A program made the translations under genes and the position numbers. This document shows positions 16,672-24,885 of a stretch of DNA of 64,000 nt, piece by piece (position 1 is the first letter of the stretch; each line of letters opens with the position of its first letter). A model generated the notes under the pieces. The model searched no databases. It was not told the origin of the DNA and was given only the letters and a program-made list of their open reading frames with translations. Location of the stretch: positions 310,001-374,000 of the forward strand of contig CAVXOR010000001.1 in assembly GCA_963763475.1 (NCBI GenBank), given 5' to 3'. This stretch comes from AC-32 sp963763475 (GTDB lineage: Bacteria > Actinomycetota > Thermoleophilia > Gaiellales > Gaiellaceae).

Positions 16672-17441
16672 GGAAGCGAGAGCGTGGCGGGGTGGACCTC
16701 GATCGCCACGTGGTTGCCCGCGTCCGTGGTCACGCGCGCGAGGGCCTGGCGCTCGACCTGGGCGAAGTCGATGATCGTCCCGACCTTGGAGGTGGTCGCG
16801 CTGACCGTCGAGCCGACGGTCAGGTTCGGGTCGGGACGGAGGTGCGTAAGGGAGACGACGAGCGATGGGTTGCCGCTCGGCTGGATGTCGATCCGCGCGC
16901 CCATGTGCTGCCCGGCGAGCACGTACGGCGTGATCCCGACGACCGTGCCGTCGACCGGGGAGTAGACATCCGTTCCGGGCGGGGCGCCGATGTCGAGCGA
17001 GGCCGTGGCCGGCCCGGTGCCCCCGCCGAGCACGTAGTAGCGCAGCCTGTTGCTGCTCCCGTTGCCGAACAGGCTGCGGGCGACACGCCCGACGAGCCCC
17101 TGGTTCAGCTGGCGCCCGACCGGCCGCACCGCCAGGGCGCCGTCGGCCGCGGCGTGGTAGCCGACCGCTGTCAAGCGACCCTGTGCGACCGGAAGCAACA
17201 GCCGGATCGAGCCCAGCAGCGCCACGACCTGCGGTCGCGGCGGCCCTGCCGGGAGCAGGCGGGTCGCCGGCGCGGGAGCCGAGGTCTGGACCGCGCGCGT
17301 GCCACCCGACCCGAAAGCGGTCAGGAGCAACGTGATCAGCGCGACCGAGGCGAGCAGGATCAGTCCCGCCAATCGCCTCTTGCGGCGCGCGGCGGCCGTC
17401 TCGGCCCGCCGCCGCCTCGCATGAGCGGAGGCGCGTGGCAT
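16668..17441 (-). CDS. Membrane-anchored LytM/M23-like protein with a degenerate metal site
   Basis: A 257-residue protein. It has a basic N-terminus, one transmembrane helix (about residues 23-42) and an extracytoplasmic domain that resembles M23/LytM peptidases in ASLDIGAPPGTDVYSPVDG and GNHVAIEVHP. The canonical HxGxD reads TASLD and the canonical HLH reads HVA, so two of the expected zinc ligands are lost. It is probably non-catalytic and perhaps a regulator of a peptidoglycan hydrolase. The leaderless start ATG 17441 is fixed by the upstream hexamer. Confidence 0.72.
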   Translation of the reverse strand: MPRASAHARRRRAETAAARRKRRLAGLILLASVALITLLLTAFGSGGTRAVQTSAPAPATRLLPAGPPRPQVVALLGSIRLLLPVAQGRLTAVGYHAAADGALAVRPVGRQLNQGLVGRVARSLFGNGSSNRLRYYVLGGGTGPATASLDIGAPPGTDVYSPVDGTVVGITPYVLAGQHMGARIDIQPSGNPSLVVSLTHLRPDPNLTVGSTVSATTSKVGTIIDFAQVERQALARVTTDAGNHVAIEVHPATLSLP

Positions 17442-17448
17442 CCGCGGC

Positions 17449-17454
17449 ACGGTA
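17449..17454 (-). promoter_or_regulatory. -10 hexamer TACCGT, leaderless type
   Basis: On the minus strand TACCGT ends 7 nt before the ATG at 17441. It is the likely promoter of the LytM-ymdB pair. Confidence 0.45.
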
Positions 17455-17566
17455 ACCGAGGGCGGCTCCTCCTGCAAAGGGACCCGCCGTGGCTCGAGCG
17501 CGAGTGCGCCGTCGACCCCGAAGTCCCAGCTCCAGTCAGGTGGACGAAGCGGTACGACGGGGGAGC

Positions 17567-17572
17567 TACGAT
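17567..17572 (+). promoter_or_regulatory. -10 hexamer TACGAT, leaderless type
   Basis: TACGAT ends 7 nt before ATG 17580, the second in-frame ATG of the exporter gene. The first ATG (17571) overlaps the hexamer itself, so 17580 is the better start. Confidence 0.5.
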
Positions 17573-17579
17573 GCCTGCC

Positions 17580-18803
17580 ATGGCCGGGCCTTCTGCCGGG
17601 GCCGCGAAGATTCAGATCCCGCGCTGGATTCAGCTCGTCGGCCTTCCGATCCTGTTGCTGCTGGTGTGGGTGATCGCCGGCGCGGCCCGTCACGTCGTCT
17701 TCCTGTTCCTCGTCGCCGCGCTGATCGCGTTCCTGCTCAACCCGATCGTGCGGACGCTGACGCGAGTCTGGATCCCTCGGGGGTTCGGCGTCGCGCTGGT
17801 GTACCTCAGCTTCCTGGCCATCCTCCTCGCCGCGGTCATCGCCCTCGGCTCGGTGGTCGTCGACCAGACCAAGTCGAGCGCGAACCGCGTGAACGACTAC
17901 TTTACGGTCGAGCACGGACAGCCAGGCCGGACGGACGCCGACGGCGACGTCGACCGCTTCCAGCACTGGCTCGACACCCACCGGCTCGGCGGGATCGAGA
18001 TCCAGAAGCAGGGCCACGACCTCGTCCGGCAGATCCGCAAGAAGGACGTCACGCGCTACACGGGCGACGTGATCGACTTCGTCGAGGGCGCCGCGATCGG
18101 GACGCTCAAGTTCCTGTTCGCGCTGGTGCTGGTGATCGTGGTCTCGATCTACATGCTGCTCGACATGCCGCGGCTGGCGCGGGCCGTCGACCGGCGCTTC
18201 CCGCCGCACCCGGGCTCCGAGGCGCTGCTGACGCGGATCGAGCGCTCTCTGGCGAGCTACGTCCGCGGCCAGGTACTGCTCTCGCTGATTATCGGCACGA
18301 GCGCCGGCCTCGGCATGTGGCTGCTCGGCACGCTCGGTTGGGTCCCCGGGGCGGACAAGTACGCGGCGCTCTTCGGCGCGTGGGTGGCGATCACGGAGCT
18401 GATCCCGTACCTCGGGCCGTGGCTGGGCGCGATCCCGCCGTTCCTCTACGCACTCGTCGTGCACCCGATCTCGGCGATCTGGGTCGGCCTGCTCTTCCTC
18501 GGGATCCACCAGATCGAGGGGCACATCGTCGTGCCGAACGTGATGGGCAACGCGCTGCGGCTGCACCCGCTGCTGGTGATCTTCGGGCTGCTGGCCGGCG
18601 GCGAGATCTACGGGCTGCCCGGCGCGCTCGTCGCGCTGCCGTTGCTGGCCGCGGGGCGGGCGATCTGGGAGTTCTTCGGCGAGCGCGTCTCGCTGGAGCC
18701 CTGGGAGCAGGAGGGCGGGGCGATCCCGGTGGAGGTCGAGCTGGAGGAGACGCGCGTCGCGCCTCTGCCGCCGGCCGATCCGCCTGCCGCGGCGAGCCGT
18801 TGA
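17580..18803 (+). CDS. AI-2E/PerM-family membrane exporter
   Basis: A 407-residue membrane protein of the AI-2 exporter (PerM/YdiK) family. It has N-terminal helices (about residues 15-80), a soluble coiled region of about 80 residues, then five more helices. The family signature is seen in ITELIPYLGPWLGAIPPFLY and QIEGHIVVPNVMGNALRLHP near the C-terminus. Such proteins export small molecules; the substrate is unknown. The C-terminal tail is acidic and Pro-rich. The ABC ATPase gene overlaps the stop codon. Confidence 0.9.
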   Translation: MAGPSAGAAKIQIPRWIQLVGLPILLLLVWVIAGAARHVVFLFLVAALIAFLLNPIVRTLTRVWIPRGFGVALVYLSFLAILLAAVIALGSVVVDQTKSSANRVNDYFTVEHGQPGRTDADGDVDRFQHWLDTHRLGGIEIQKQGHDLVRQIRKKDVTRYTGDVIDFVEGAAIGTLKFLFALVLVIVVSIYMLLDMPRLARAVDRRFPPHPGSEALLTRIERSLASYVRGQVLLSLIIGTSAGLGMWLLGTLGWVPGADKYAALFGAWVAITELIPYLGPWLGAIPPFLYALVVHPISAIWVGLLFLGIHQIEGHIVVPNVMGNALRLHPLLVIFGLLAGGEIYGLPGALVALPLLAAGRAIWEFFGERVSLEPWEQEGGAIPVEVELEETRVAPLPPADPPAAASR

Positions 18804-19468
18804 GCTCGCCGACACCTCTGCTCGCGGCCCGCGGCGTGGGGCGGCGGTTCGGCCAGACGAGCGCGCTCGAGGCGACCGAGCTCGAGGTCTGGGACGGGGA
18901 CGCGCTCGCGCTCGTCGGCCCCAACGGCGCGGGCAAGTCGACGTTGCTGGCGCTGCTGGCCGGAGCGCTCGAGGCCAGCGACGGCAAGGTCGAGCGACGC
19001 AACGGCGCGCGCGTCGGCTGGGCGCCACAGCGTCCCGCGCAGTACGGCCGGCTCTCCGCGCGCGAGAACCTCGAGCTGTTCGCCCGCCTCGAAGGGGAGC
19101 GCGACCCTCACGCGGCGGCCGGCCGGCTGCTCGAGGCGTTCGAGCTCCCCGGCAAGGCCGCGCCGAGTGCGAACCTCTCGGTCGGCAACCGCCAGCGCCT
19201 GAACCTCGCCATCTCGCTGCTCGGCGACCCGGACGTGCTGCTGCTCGACGAGCCGACCGCCGCCCTCGACCCCGGCCAGCGCGAGCGCCTCTGGAAGCGC
19301 GTGGCCGAGCTGTACGGGCGCGGCGGCGCGGTCGTCTTCGCGACCCAGAACCTCGAGGAGGTGGAGCGGGTCGCAAGCCGCGTGGCCGCCCTGCGCGAGG
19401 GCCGCCTCGTCTTCACCGGCACGACCGGCGAGTACGACCGCGCGCACGTCGAGAGTCTGTCGGCATGA
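18800..19468 (+). CDS. ABC transporter ATP-binding protein
   Basis: A 222-residue ATPase. Walker A is GPNGAGKST (about residues 38-46), the Q-loop is WAPQRP, the signature is degenerate as LSVGNRQRL instead of LSGGQ, and Walker B is VLLLDEPTAALD. The H-loop position reads FATQNLEEV, with Gln in place of the switch His. TTG 18800 overlaps the previous stop. It pairs with the ABC-2 permease that overlaps its end. Confidence 0.9.
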   Translation: MSSPTPLLAARGVGRRFGQTSALEATELEVWDGDALALVGPNGAGKSTLLALLAGALEASDGKVERRNGARVGWAPQRPAQYGRLSARENLELFARLEGERDPHAAAGRLLEAFELPGKAAPSANLSVGNRQRLNLAISLLGDPDVLLLDEPTAALDPGQRERLWKRVAELYGRGGAVVFATQNLEEVERVASRVAALREGRLVFTGTTGEYDRAHVESLSA

Positions 19469-20793
19469 ACCACGTCGCATTGCTGCTGCGCAAGGACGTG
19501 CTCGTGTTGCGGCGCTCGCCGCTGCTGCTCGGGATCCTGATCGCCTACCCGCTGGTAATCGCGCTGCTCGTCGGCCTGGTCGCGAGTTACGGCAGTTCGA
19601 AGCCTCGGGTCGCCTTCGTGGACGAGGACAACCTGCCGGCGACGGTCGTGCTGGGCGGCAAACGCTTCGACGTGGGCCACACGATCGACACGGCGAGCAA
19701 GAAGGTGAAGCTCGTGCGCCTCTCGCCCGAGGAGGCGAAGCGCCAGCTGGCCGACGGGAGCGTGGTCGCGGTCGTGACCGTGCCGCCGGGCTTCATCTCG
19801 ACTCTGCGCGGGATGGTGAGGAGCCCGCAGCTCGAGCTCCAGCTCTCGACCGGCACGATCTCGTCACGGGTCGAGCAGCAGGTACAGGCCCTCGTCTACT
19901 CGCTCAACCGGCAACTCCAGAGCGCCTACATCGCGAGCAACCTGCGCTACGTGAAGCTGATCCTGCAAGGCGGCGATGGCAGCTTCCTCGGCGCGCCGAT
20001 CACCGTGCTCGGGATCGAGAAGGCACAGCGGGTGCTGCGCAAGATGCCGCAGACGCCGCGGACGGCGCAGCTGCTCGACTTCCTCCACGACGCGCGCCTG
20101 GCGCTCGCGAACACGAACGACGCGCTCAGCTCGACGGCGCACCCGATCGAGCTCGTGCGCTCGCCCGCGCGCGGCCGCACCTGGGCGCTCTCGGCCGAAG
20201 TCCAGGCCTACGCGCTCGGGCTGACGATCACCTTCCTGGCGCTGCTGCTGGCGGCCGGATCGCTCGCCGCCGAGCGCGACGAGAACGTCGTCGGCCGGCT
20301 CGCGCGCGGGCTCGTCGGGCTCGGGGAGCTGATCTGGTCGAAGGTCGCGCTGGCGGCCGCGATCGGGGCCGCCCTCGGCCTGGCGGTCGCGCTCGCGTTC
20401 GGGTTGATCATCCAGATCGGCGGCGTCACCGGAGGCGAGCCCTGGCGGCGGCTGCCGCTGCTCGTGATCGGGCTCGTGCTCGCGGGCGGCTCCCTCGGAG
20501 CGCTCGGCGCGCTGCTCGGCGCGCTGGCGCGCGAGGCGCGGTCCGCCTCGCTGGTCGCGCTGCTGGTGGTGCTGCCGATCGTCTTCCTCGGGCTGATCCC
20601 GCCGGAGGTCGTGCCGCCCGCCGGGTGGCTGAGCAACCTCTTGCCGTTCGCGCACGCGGTGCGCTTCTTCCGCTCCGCCCTCTACGACCTGAGCCCCTGG
20701 GGCGAGGTGCTGAAGGAGGGCCTCTGGCTGGTCGCGCTCGGCGCGGTCTTCGGCGGGCTAGCCAGGGTGGGAGCGCGTAGATTGTTGGTGTGA
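19465..20793 (+). CDS. ABC-2 type transporter permease
   Basis: A 442-residue permease. It has helix 1 (about residues 17-40), a large extracytoplasmic domain containing RVAFVDEDNLP and TVPPGFISTLRGM, and then five or six C-terminal helices in the ABC-2 pattern. Together with the preceding ATPase it forms a probable exporter of unknown substrate. ATGA overlap with the ATPase and GTGA overlap with hemB link all three genes. Confidence 0.9.
   Translation: MNHVALLLRKDVLVLRRSPLLLGILIAYPLVIALLVGLVASYGSSKPRVAFVDEDNLPATVVLGGKRFDVGHTIDTASKKVKLVRLSPEEAKRQLADGSVVAVVTVPPGFISTLRGMVRSPQLELQLSTGTISSRVEQQVQALVYSLNRQLQSAYIASNLRYVKLILQGGDGSFLGAPITVLGIEKAQRVLRKMPQTPRTAQLLDFLHDARLALANTNDALSSTAHPIELVRSPARGRTWALSAEVQAYALGLTITFLALLLAAGSLAAERDENVVGRLARGLVGLGELIWSKVALAAAIGAALGLAVALAFGLIIQIGGVTGGEPWRRLPLLVIGLVLAGGSLGALGALLGALAREARSASLVALLVVLPIVFLGLIPPEVVPPAGWLSNLLPFAHAVRFFRSALYDLSPWGEVLKEGLWLVALGAVFGGLARVGARRLLV
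20778..20783 (+). promoter_or_regulatory. -10 hexamer TAGATT inside the permease gene
   Basis: TAGATT ends 6 nt before the hemB GTG at 20790, within the last codons of the permease. It may let hemB be transcribed separately as a leaderless mRNA. Confidence 0.4.
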
Positions 20794-21752
20794 GCGCCTT
20801 TCCGGTCACGCGCCTCCGGCGACTCCGCCGCAGCGACCGCCTGCGCGCGCTCGTGCGCGAGACACGGCTCGACCTCGACGACTTCGTCCTGCCGCTGTTC
20901 GTCGGGCCGGAGACCGAGCCGAATCCGGACCTGCCGGCGCTGGGGCGCTTCTCGATCGACGACCTCGCCGCTGAGGCCGAGGAGGCTTCGCGGCTCGGCG
21001 TGCGGGCGGTGCTCCTGTTCGGGATCCCGGACGAGAAGGACGCCGAAGGCTCGGGCGCCTGGGACGACGACGGTGTCATCCAGCGCGCGCTGCGGACGCT
21101 GCGTGAGGCCAGCCCCGGTCTGGTGCTGCTGACCGACGTCTGCCTCTGCGAGTACACCTCGCACGGCCACTGCGGCGTGCTCGAGGGCGACCAGGTGGAC
21201 AACGACGCGACGCTCGAGCTGCTCGCGCGCACCGCGGTCTCGCATGCCGCCGCCGGCGCCGACGCGGTCTGCCCGAGCGACATGATGGACGGCCGGGTCG
21301 CCGCGATCCGCGCGGCGCTCGACGAGGACGGCCACGGCGAGCTCCCGATCGTCTCCTACGCGGCCAAGTACGCCTCGGCCTTCTACGGTCCGTTCCGCGA
21401 AGCGGCCGACTCGACGCCGGCTTTCGGAGACCGGCGGGGCTACCAGCTCGACCCGGCCAACGTCCGCGAGGCGCTGCGCGAGTGCGAGCTCGACGTGGCC
21501 GAGGGCGCCGATGCCCTGCTGGTCAAGCCGGCGCTGCCGAACCTGGACGTGCTGCGGGCCGTGCGCGACCGCTTCGACCTGCCAATCGGCGCCTACAACG
21601 TCTCGGGCGAGTACGCGATGCTGAAGGCGGCCGGCGCGCGCGGCTGGCTCGACGAGCGTCAGGCCGCGCTCGAGTCGCTGACCGCGATCAAACGGGCCGG
21701 CGCCGACCTCGTCGTCTCCTACTGGACGAAGGAGCTCGCCGGGTGGCTGTAG
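20790..21752 (+). CDS. hemB: Delta-aminolevulinic acid dehydratase (porphobilinogen synthase)
   Basis: A 320-residue enzyme joining two 5-aminolevulinate molecules into porphobilinogen in haem synthesis. The cysteine-rich metal segment is DVCLCEYTSHGHCG (about residues 112-125). Active-site lysines lie in SYAAKYASAFYGPFR and LLVKPALPNLD. YNVSGEYAMLKAA is also conserved. The length is normal. Haem supply fits the cytochromes encoded about 6 kb downstream. Confidence 0.96.
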   Translation: MSAFPVTRLRRLRRSDRLRALVRETRLDLDDFVLPLFVGPETEPNPDLPALGRFSIDDLAAEAEEASRLGVRAVLLFGIPDEKDAEGSGAWDDDGVIQRALRTLREASPGLVLLTDVCLCEYTSHGHCGVLEGDQVDNDATLELLARTAVSHAAAGADAVCPSDMMDGRVAAIRAALDEDGHGELPIVSYAAKYASAFYGPFREAADSTPAFGDRRGYQLDPANVREALRECELDVAEGADALLVKPALPNLDVLRAVRDRFDLPIGAYNVSGEYAMLKAAGARGWLDERQAALESLTAIKRAGADLVVSYWTKELAGWL

Positions 21753-22216
21753 CGCTGGGCATCTGGGACACGATCGCGCAAGAGGCGGCGAACGAGAGCC
21801 GGCTCTGGGGCGAGGCGCTGAAGGCCGACCCCGAGCGAGAGCCGGTCTTCTCGCCGCTCGGGGAGGGGCGCTACGCGCTCGGGCTCGAGACGATCTACGA
21901 GGGCTACCTGCTCCACTACGGACGGCCGCGCCTGTTCGCGCCCGTGGACGAGGACACCGCGCTGCTGCTCGGCGACTACCTCTACGCGCACGGCCTGGTG
22001 CGGATCGCCGGGGCCGGCCCGGTCGAGGCGGTCACCGACCTGGCCGCGCTGATCTCGCGCTGCGCGCAGCTCCGCGCCGACCGCCTCCCCGGCGACGGCG
22101 AGGCCTGGGCCGCGACCGCAGCCACGCTTGGCCGCGGCGAGGACGCCCGCGCGGTCTGGGCGCCCGGCCCCGAGGCCGAGCGTGCCCTCACGAGCCACCG
22201 GCGCCGCGTTCAGTAG
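21743..22216 (+). CDS. Hypothetical protein downstream of hemB
   Basis: A 157-residue soluble, mostly helical protein with no recognised family. GTG 21743 lies inside the last codons of hemB (10-bp overlap), so it is likely co-translated with it. ETIYEGYLLHYGRPRLF and LLLGDYLYAHGLVRIA look well structured. Confidence 0.65.
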   Translation: MAVALGIWDTIAQEAANESRLWGEALKADPEREPVFSPLGEGRYALGLETIYEGYLLHYGRPRLFAPVDEDTALLLGDYLYAHGLVRIAGAGPVEAVTDLAALISRCAQLRADRLPGDGEAWAATAATLGRGEDARAVWAPGPEAERALTSHRRRVQ

Positions 22217-22219
22217 GAT
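22214..22219 (+). promoter_or_regulatory. -10 hexamer TAGGAT, leaderless type
   Basis: TAGGAT ends 7 nt before the ATG at 22227. Its TAG is the stop codon of the preceding gene. Confidence 0.4.
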
Positions 22220-22226
22220 CGGATCG

Positions 22227-22364
22227 ATGGTGCCGCTCGCCGCGAAGACCGCCGCCGAGGAAGGCCTCGACGTGATCAGGGTGATGCTGGTCGTCGGGCT
22301 GATCTTCCTGAGCGTGATCCTGCTGGGCGAGCTCAGCAAGTGGCTCCGCCACCGCCGCCACTGA
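22227..22364 (+). CDS. 45-residue single-pass membrane protein
   Basis: A small protein with an acidic N-terminal stretch, one strongly hydrophobic helix (about residues 19-36, VMLVVGLIFLSVILLGEL) and a basic C-terminal tail (KWLRHRRH), which predicts a cytoplasmic C-terminus. No family is recognised. A leaderless promoter upstream supports it as a real gene. Confidence 0.55.
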   Translation: MVPLAAKTAAEEGLDVIRVMLVVGLIFLSVILLGELSKWLRHRRH

Positions 22365-22392
22365 GCGCGCGTCCGGACGCAATCATTCCCAC

Positions 22393-24876
22393 ATGCGGGC
22401 GCTACCGAGCGGCACGGTCACGTTTCTCTTCACGGACATCGAAGGCTCGACGAAGCTGCTGCACGAGCTCGGTGCGGAGCGCTACGGCGAGCTGCTCGCC
22501 GAGCATCGGCGCGTGCTGCGCGGGGCGTTCGCCCGCCATGGTGGCGTCGAGGTCGACACGCAGGGCGATGCGTTCTTCGTCGCGTTCCCGACCGCGCCCG
22601 GCGCGCTCGACGCCGCTCGTGAAACCCAGGACGCGCTCGAGCTGCCGGTGCGCATGGGAATTCACACCGGCACGCCGCTGCTGACCGACGAGGGCTACGT
22701 CGGGGCGGACGTCCACCGCGCCGCCCGGATCGGCGCCGCCGGACATGGTCGCCAGGTCCTCGTCTCCGCCTCCACCCACTCCCTGCTCGACTCACGTAGC
22801 AGTTCGTTGCGCGAGCTCGGCGAGCACCGGCTCAAGGACTTGAGCGCGCCCGAGCGGATCTGGCAGCTCGGAGACGGTGAGTTCCCGCGCCTGAAGACGC
22901 TGTATCAGACGAATCTGCCGGTGGTCGCCGGGGAGCTCGTCGGCCGTGACCGCGAGCTCGAGGAGGCCGGCGCTCTGATCCGCGCGCATCGCGTGGTCAC
23001 GCTGACCGGTCCGGGCGGCTCCGGAAAGACCAGGCTTGCGGTTCACCTTGCGGCCGACGCGGCGGAAGACTTCCCTGACGGCGTCTTCTGGATCCCGCTC
23101 CAGGCAGTCCGCGATCCCGCGATCGTCGAGCACACGATCGCAGCCGCTGTCGGAGCCGAGGAGGGACTGGGCCCGCACGTCGGCAGTAAGCGCATGCTGA
23201 TCCTGCTCGACAACTTCGAGCAGCTGGTCGAGGCGACGCCCGTCGTGGTGTCGCTCATCGCGAGCACCCAGCACGCGAAGGTGCTCGTGACCAGCCGCGA
23301 ACCGTTGCACGTGGCCCCGGAACAAACGTATCCGGTCGAGCCGCTCGGCCTCGGAGACGCGGTCGTGCTTTTCAGCGCCCGCGCTCGGAGCGTGCAGCCG
23401 GGCTTCCAGGCGACGCCCGAAGTCAGCGAGATCTGCGACCGCCTCGACCGGCTCCCACTCGCCGTCGAACTCGCCGCTGCGCGCGTTGCGATTCTGGAGC
23501 CCCCGGAGCTCCTGAGGCGGCTGGAGCAGCGCTTGCCCCTGCTCGCTTCCAGGGCACGCGACGTGCCCGATCGCCAGCAGACGCTACGGGCGACGATCGA
23601 GTGGAGCTATGAGCTACTCGACCCCGCCGAGCGGCAGTTCTTCCGCCGCGTCAGCGTGTTCAGGGGCAGCTTTTCGGTCGCGGCAGCAGAATCGGTCTGC
23701 TCCGCCGAGCTCGAGACCGTGGAGTCCCTGGTGGTCAAGAGCCTCCTGCGACGCCGGTGGGGGAGCGATCGTCTGCTGATGCTCGACACGATCCGCGAGT
23801 ACGCCTGGGAGCAGCTCCAGGCCTCGCCGGAGGCCGAGGCCGTCCAACGCAGCCACGCGGAGTTCTTCCTGGATGTCGGACGCTCGGCCAACCTGAACGC
23901 GGGCGACCTCGCCCCGGGAGGACAGCGCCTGGAGATTGCCTTCGAGGACCAGGACAACTTCCGCAGCGCGCTGGAGTGGACCCTGCGGGCCGGCGAGCTC
24001 GAGCTCGCGCTGCGGCTCGCGGTCGCCCTCGAGCAGTTCTGGGTCGCCAACGATCCGGCGGAGGGCGTGCGCTGGTTCGAAGCCCTGCTGCGGCACCCCG
24101 CGGCCGGCGGCGCATCGGTCGTCGCTCGCGCGCACGCGCTGCGTGCCTGTGGCAGCTCGATGCACATCGCGGGCGACCCAGCCGGGGCCGAGCAGGTGTT
24201 GCAGGAGAGCCTGGCGCTGTTCGAGGAGCTCGGCGACGAGCACGGACGTGCCGTGATCCTTCACCGACTCTCGATCACGGCGATGATCCGAGGTGATCTG
24301 GATCGCGCGCGCGAGCTCGTCGAGGCCAGCCACGCAATTCACGCCCGAAGGGACGACTGGTGGCAAAGGACCTGGGCCCACGCGCAGACGGTCGGGACGC
24401 GGGGCGCCATTGCGCGCGAAGCGGGCGACGACGACTACGCGTACGACCAGTTCGTCGAAAGTGCCGAGCTTTCGCGAGCCGCCGGAGCGCACTGGTGGCA
24501 CGGGGGACTCCTCGGGGAGCTGGCCGCGCTTTCGCTGAGACGGGGCCGCGTGGAGGAGGCCGAGGGCTACGCAAGGGAGTCGCTCGTGATCGCTCGAGAC
24601 CTCGGCAACCGTTCCGGGCGGGTCTTCGGAGTCGGGCTGCTCGCGTGGGCGGCCGCGGAGCGAGGTGATCTTCAGCGCGCCGGGAAGCTCTGGGGCGCGA
24701 TCGAGGACGACGCTGCCCTGGCGCCACTCGGAGGCTGGCAGCGGCACCGTGAAGCGTGCCAAGCGCGGCTACAACAGCTTGCCGACGACGACCTCGAGCT
24801 CGGCCTCGCGGCGGGGCGCGAGCTGGAGCTCGACAACGCCGTGGCGGAAGCGCTCGCCGAGGGCTCTGCTCCTTAG
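22393..24876 (+). CDS. Class III cyclase-like / STAND ATPase / TPR signalling protein
   Basis: An 827-residue multidomain protein. Residues about 5-165 form a class III adenylate/guanylate cyclase domain with metal-binding FLFTDIEGST and DTQGDAFFVAF. An NB-ARC/AAA-type ATPase follows: Walker A GPGGSGKT near residue 200, Walker B ILLDNFEQL near residue 275. A helical TPR-like region, residues about 510-800, completes the protein. This is the layout of AfsR/MalT-like regulators, but no C-terminal DNA-binding domain is present, so it probably signals by cNMP or by protein contact. Confidence 0.88.
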   Translation: MRALPSGTVTFLFTDIEGSTKLLHELGAERYGELLAEHRRVLRGAFARHGGVEVDTQGDAFFVAFPTAPGALDAARETQDALELPVRMGIHTGTPLLTDEGYVGADVHRAARIGAAGHGRQVLVSASTHSLLDSRSSSLRELGEHRLKDLSAPERIWQLGDGEFPRLKTLYQTNLPVVAGELVGRDRELEEAGALIRAHRVVTLTGPGGSGKTRLAVHLAADAAEDFPDGVFWIPLQAVRDPAIVEHTIAAAVGAEEGLGPHVGSKRMLILLDNFEQLVEATPVVVSLIASTQHAKVLVTSREPLHVAPEQTYPVEPLGLGDAVVLFSARARSVQPGFQATPEVSEICDRLDRLPLAVELAAARVAILEPPELLRRLEQRLPLLASRARDVPDRQQTLRATIEWSYELLDPAERQFFRRVSVFRGSFSVAAAESVCSAELETVESLVVKSLLRRRWGSDRLLMLDTIREYAWEQLQASPEAEAVQRSHAEFFLDVGRSANLNAGDLAPGGQRLEIAFEDQDNFRSALEWTLRAGELELALRLAVALEQFWVANDPAEGVRWFEALLRHPAAGGASVVARAHALRACGSSMHIAGDPAGAEQVLQESLALFEELGDEHGRAVILHRLSITAMIRGDLDRARELVEASHAIHARRDDWWQRTWAHAQTVGTRGAIAREAGDDDYAYDQFVESAELSRAAGAHWWHGGLLGELAALSLRRGRVEEAEGYARESLVIARDLGNRSGRVFGVGLLAWAAAERGDLQRAGKLWGAIEDDAALAPLGGWQRHREACQARLQQLADDDLELGLAAGRELELDNAVAEALAEGSAP

Positions 24877-24879
24877 ACT
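24874..24879 (+). promoter_or_regulatory. -10 hexamer TAGACT overlapping a stop codon
   Basis: TAGACT ends 6 nt before the ATG at 24886. Its TAG is the stop of the cyclase gene. It is the likely leaderless promoter for the UbiD-type decarboxylase. Confidence 0.5.
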
Positions 24880-24885
24880 GAAGCC

